A DNA stretch of 64,000 nt from Clostridium caldaquaticum (GTDB lineage: Bacteria > Bacillota > Clostridia > Clostridiales > Clostridiaceae). The stretch spans positions 166,311-230,310 of the forward strand of contig NZ_JAMSKT010000002.1 of NCBI RefSeq assembly GCF_023806125.1, written 5' to 3'. The notes under the pieces were generated by a model. That model searched no databases. It saw only the letters and a program-made list of their open reading frames with translations, and was not told where the DNA came from. The translations under genes and the position numbers were made by a program. Below, piece by piece: positions 63,954-64,000 of this stretch (positions are counted from its first letter, which is position 1; each line of letters starts with the position of its first letter).

Positions 63954-64000
63954 ATAAAAGCTGTCAGATGACAGCAAAAATAATTGGTCTTTGAAAATTA
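63954..64000 (+). other. Start of an rRNA operon leader (16S gene beyond the window)
   Basis: Small hairpin GCTGTC-AGAT-GACAGC (63960-63975), then TTGGTCTTTGAAAATTA, the conserved sequence found just upstream of clostridial 16S rRNA genes. The rRNA gene itself is not in the window. Confidence 0.7.

Overview
The window is AT-rich DNA from a spore-forming, strictly anaerobic Firmicute, most likely Clostridium sensu stricto. The grounds are a six-gene Rnf complex in clostridial order, a PolC-type replicase, two alpha/beta small acid-soluble spore proteins, a spore photoproduct lyase, hybrid cluster protein, strong AGGAGG ribosome sites, and a right edge that reads as the leader of a clostridial rRNA operon. 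The species cannot be named from sequence alone.

Layout. 1-3326: end of a tandem-receiver response regulator, a membrane HEAT-repeat protein and a processive family 2 glycosyltransferase (polysaccharide synthesis). 3349-3476: candidate small RNA. 3521-8516 (minus): rnfCDGEAB, ferredoxin:NAD+ oxidoreductase and ion pump. 8859-9147: small WYL-like protein behind a LexA box. 9253-11472: hydroxylamine reductase and a wrecked trypsin-like protease gene. 11763-16103: SASP, MFS transporter, chemotaxis receptor, L,D-transpeptidase. 16468-28254: carbohydrate island with two Gfo/Idh/MocA dehydrogenases, a TIM-barrel isomerase, AraC and LacI regulators, a polysaccharide-type ABC importer and a GH31 glycosidase. 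28408-35177: polC, a SLATT/DUF4231-like membrane protein and an ABC-F ATPase. 35568-42211: beta-glucoside/diglycoside system (GH4 hydrolase, LevR-type sigma-54 activator, cellobiose-type PTS IIB, IIC, IIA). 42351-46845: MocR regulator, AEC transporter, second SASP, MYG1-family protein and small unknowns, including a 43-residue gene on the minus strand. 46939-49452 (minus): nucleosidase-like protein, SPL and SDR dehydrogenase. 49836-55218: aspartate 4-decarboxylase, zinc ribbon protein and nadABC behind a large palindromic operator. 55499-63161: pyruvate carboxylase, MIF-like protein, uppP, an L-2-hydroxyacid dehydrogenase and an AGCS amino-acid symporter controlled by a tandem glycine riboswitch. 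63806-64000: tandem promoters and leader of an rRNA operon that begins beyond the window.

Functionally the region is mostly chromosomal housekeeping plus sugar uptake. Rnf, pyruvate carboxylase and hydroxyacid dehydrogenase handle redox and anaplerosis. Aspartate is used by asdA and nadB. The sugar loci carry local regulators whose operators can be read directly: paired LacI-type sites, and a sigma-54 promoter with repeated upstream activator sites. No CRISPR array, insertion sequence or prophage was seen. The least ordinary items are the SOS-box WYL microprotein, the candidate small RNA, the dehydrogenase with no standard start codon and an L-HicDH-like active site, the internally deleted protease, and several perfect hairpins without a terminator T-tract.
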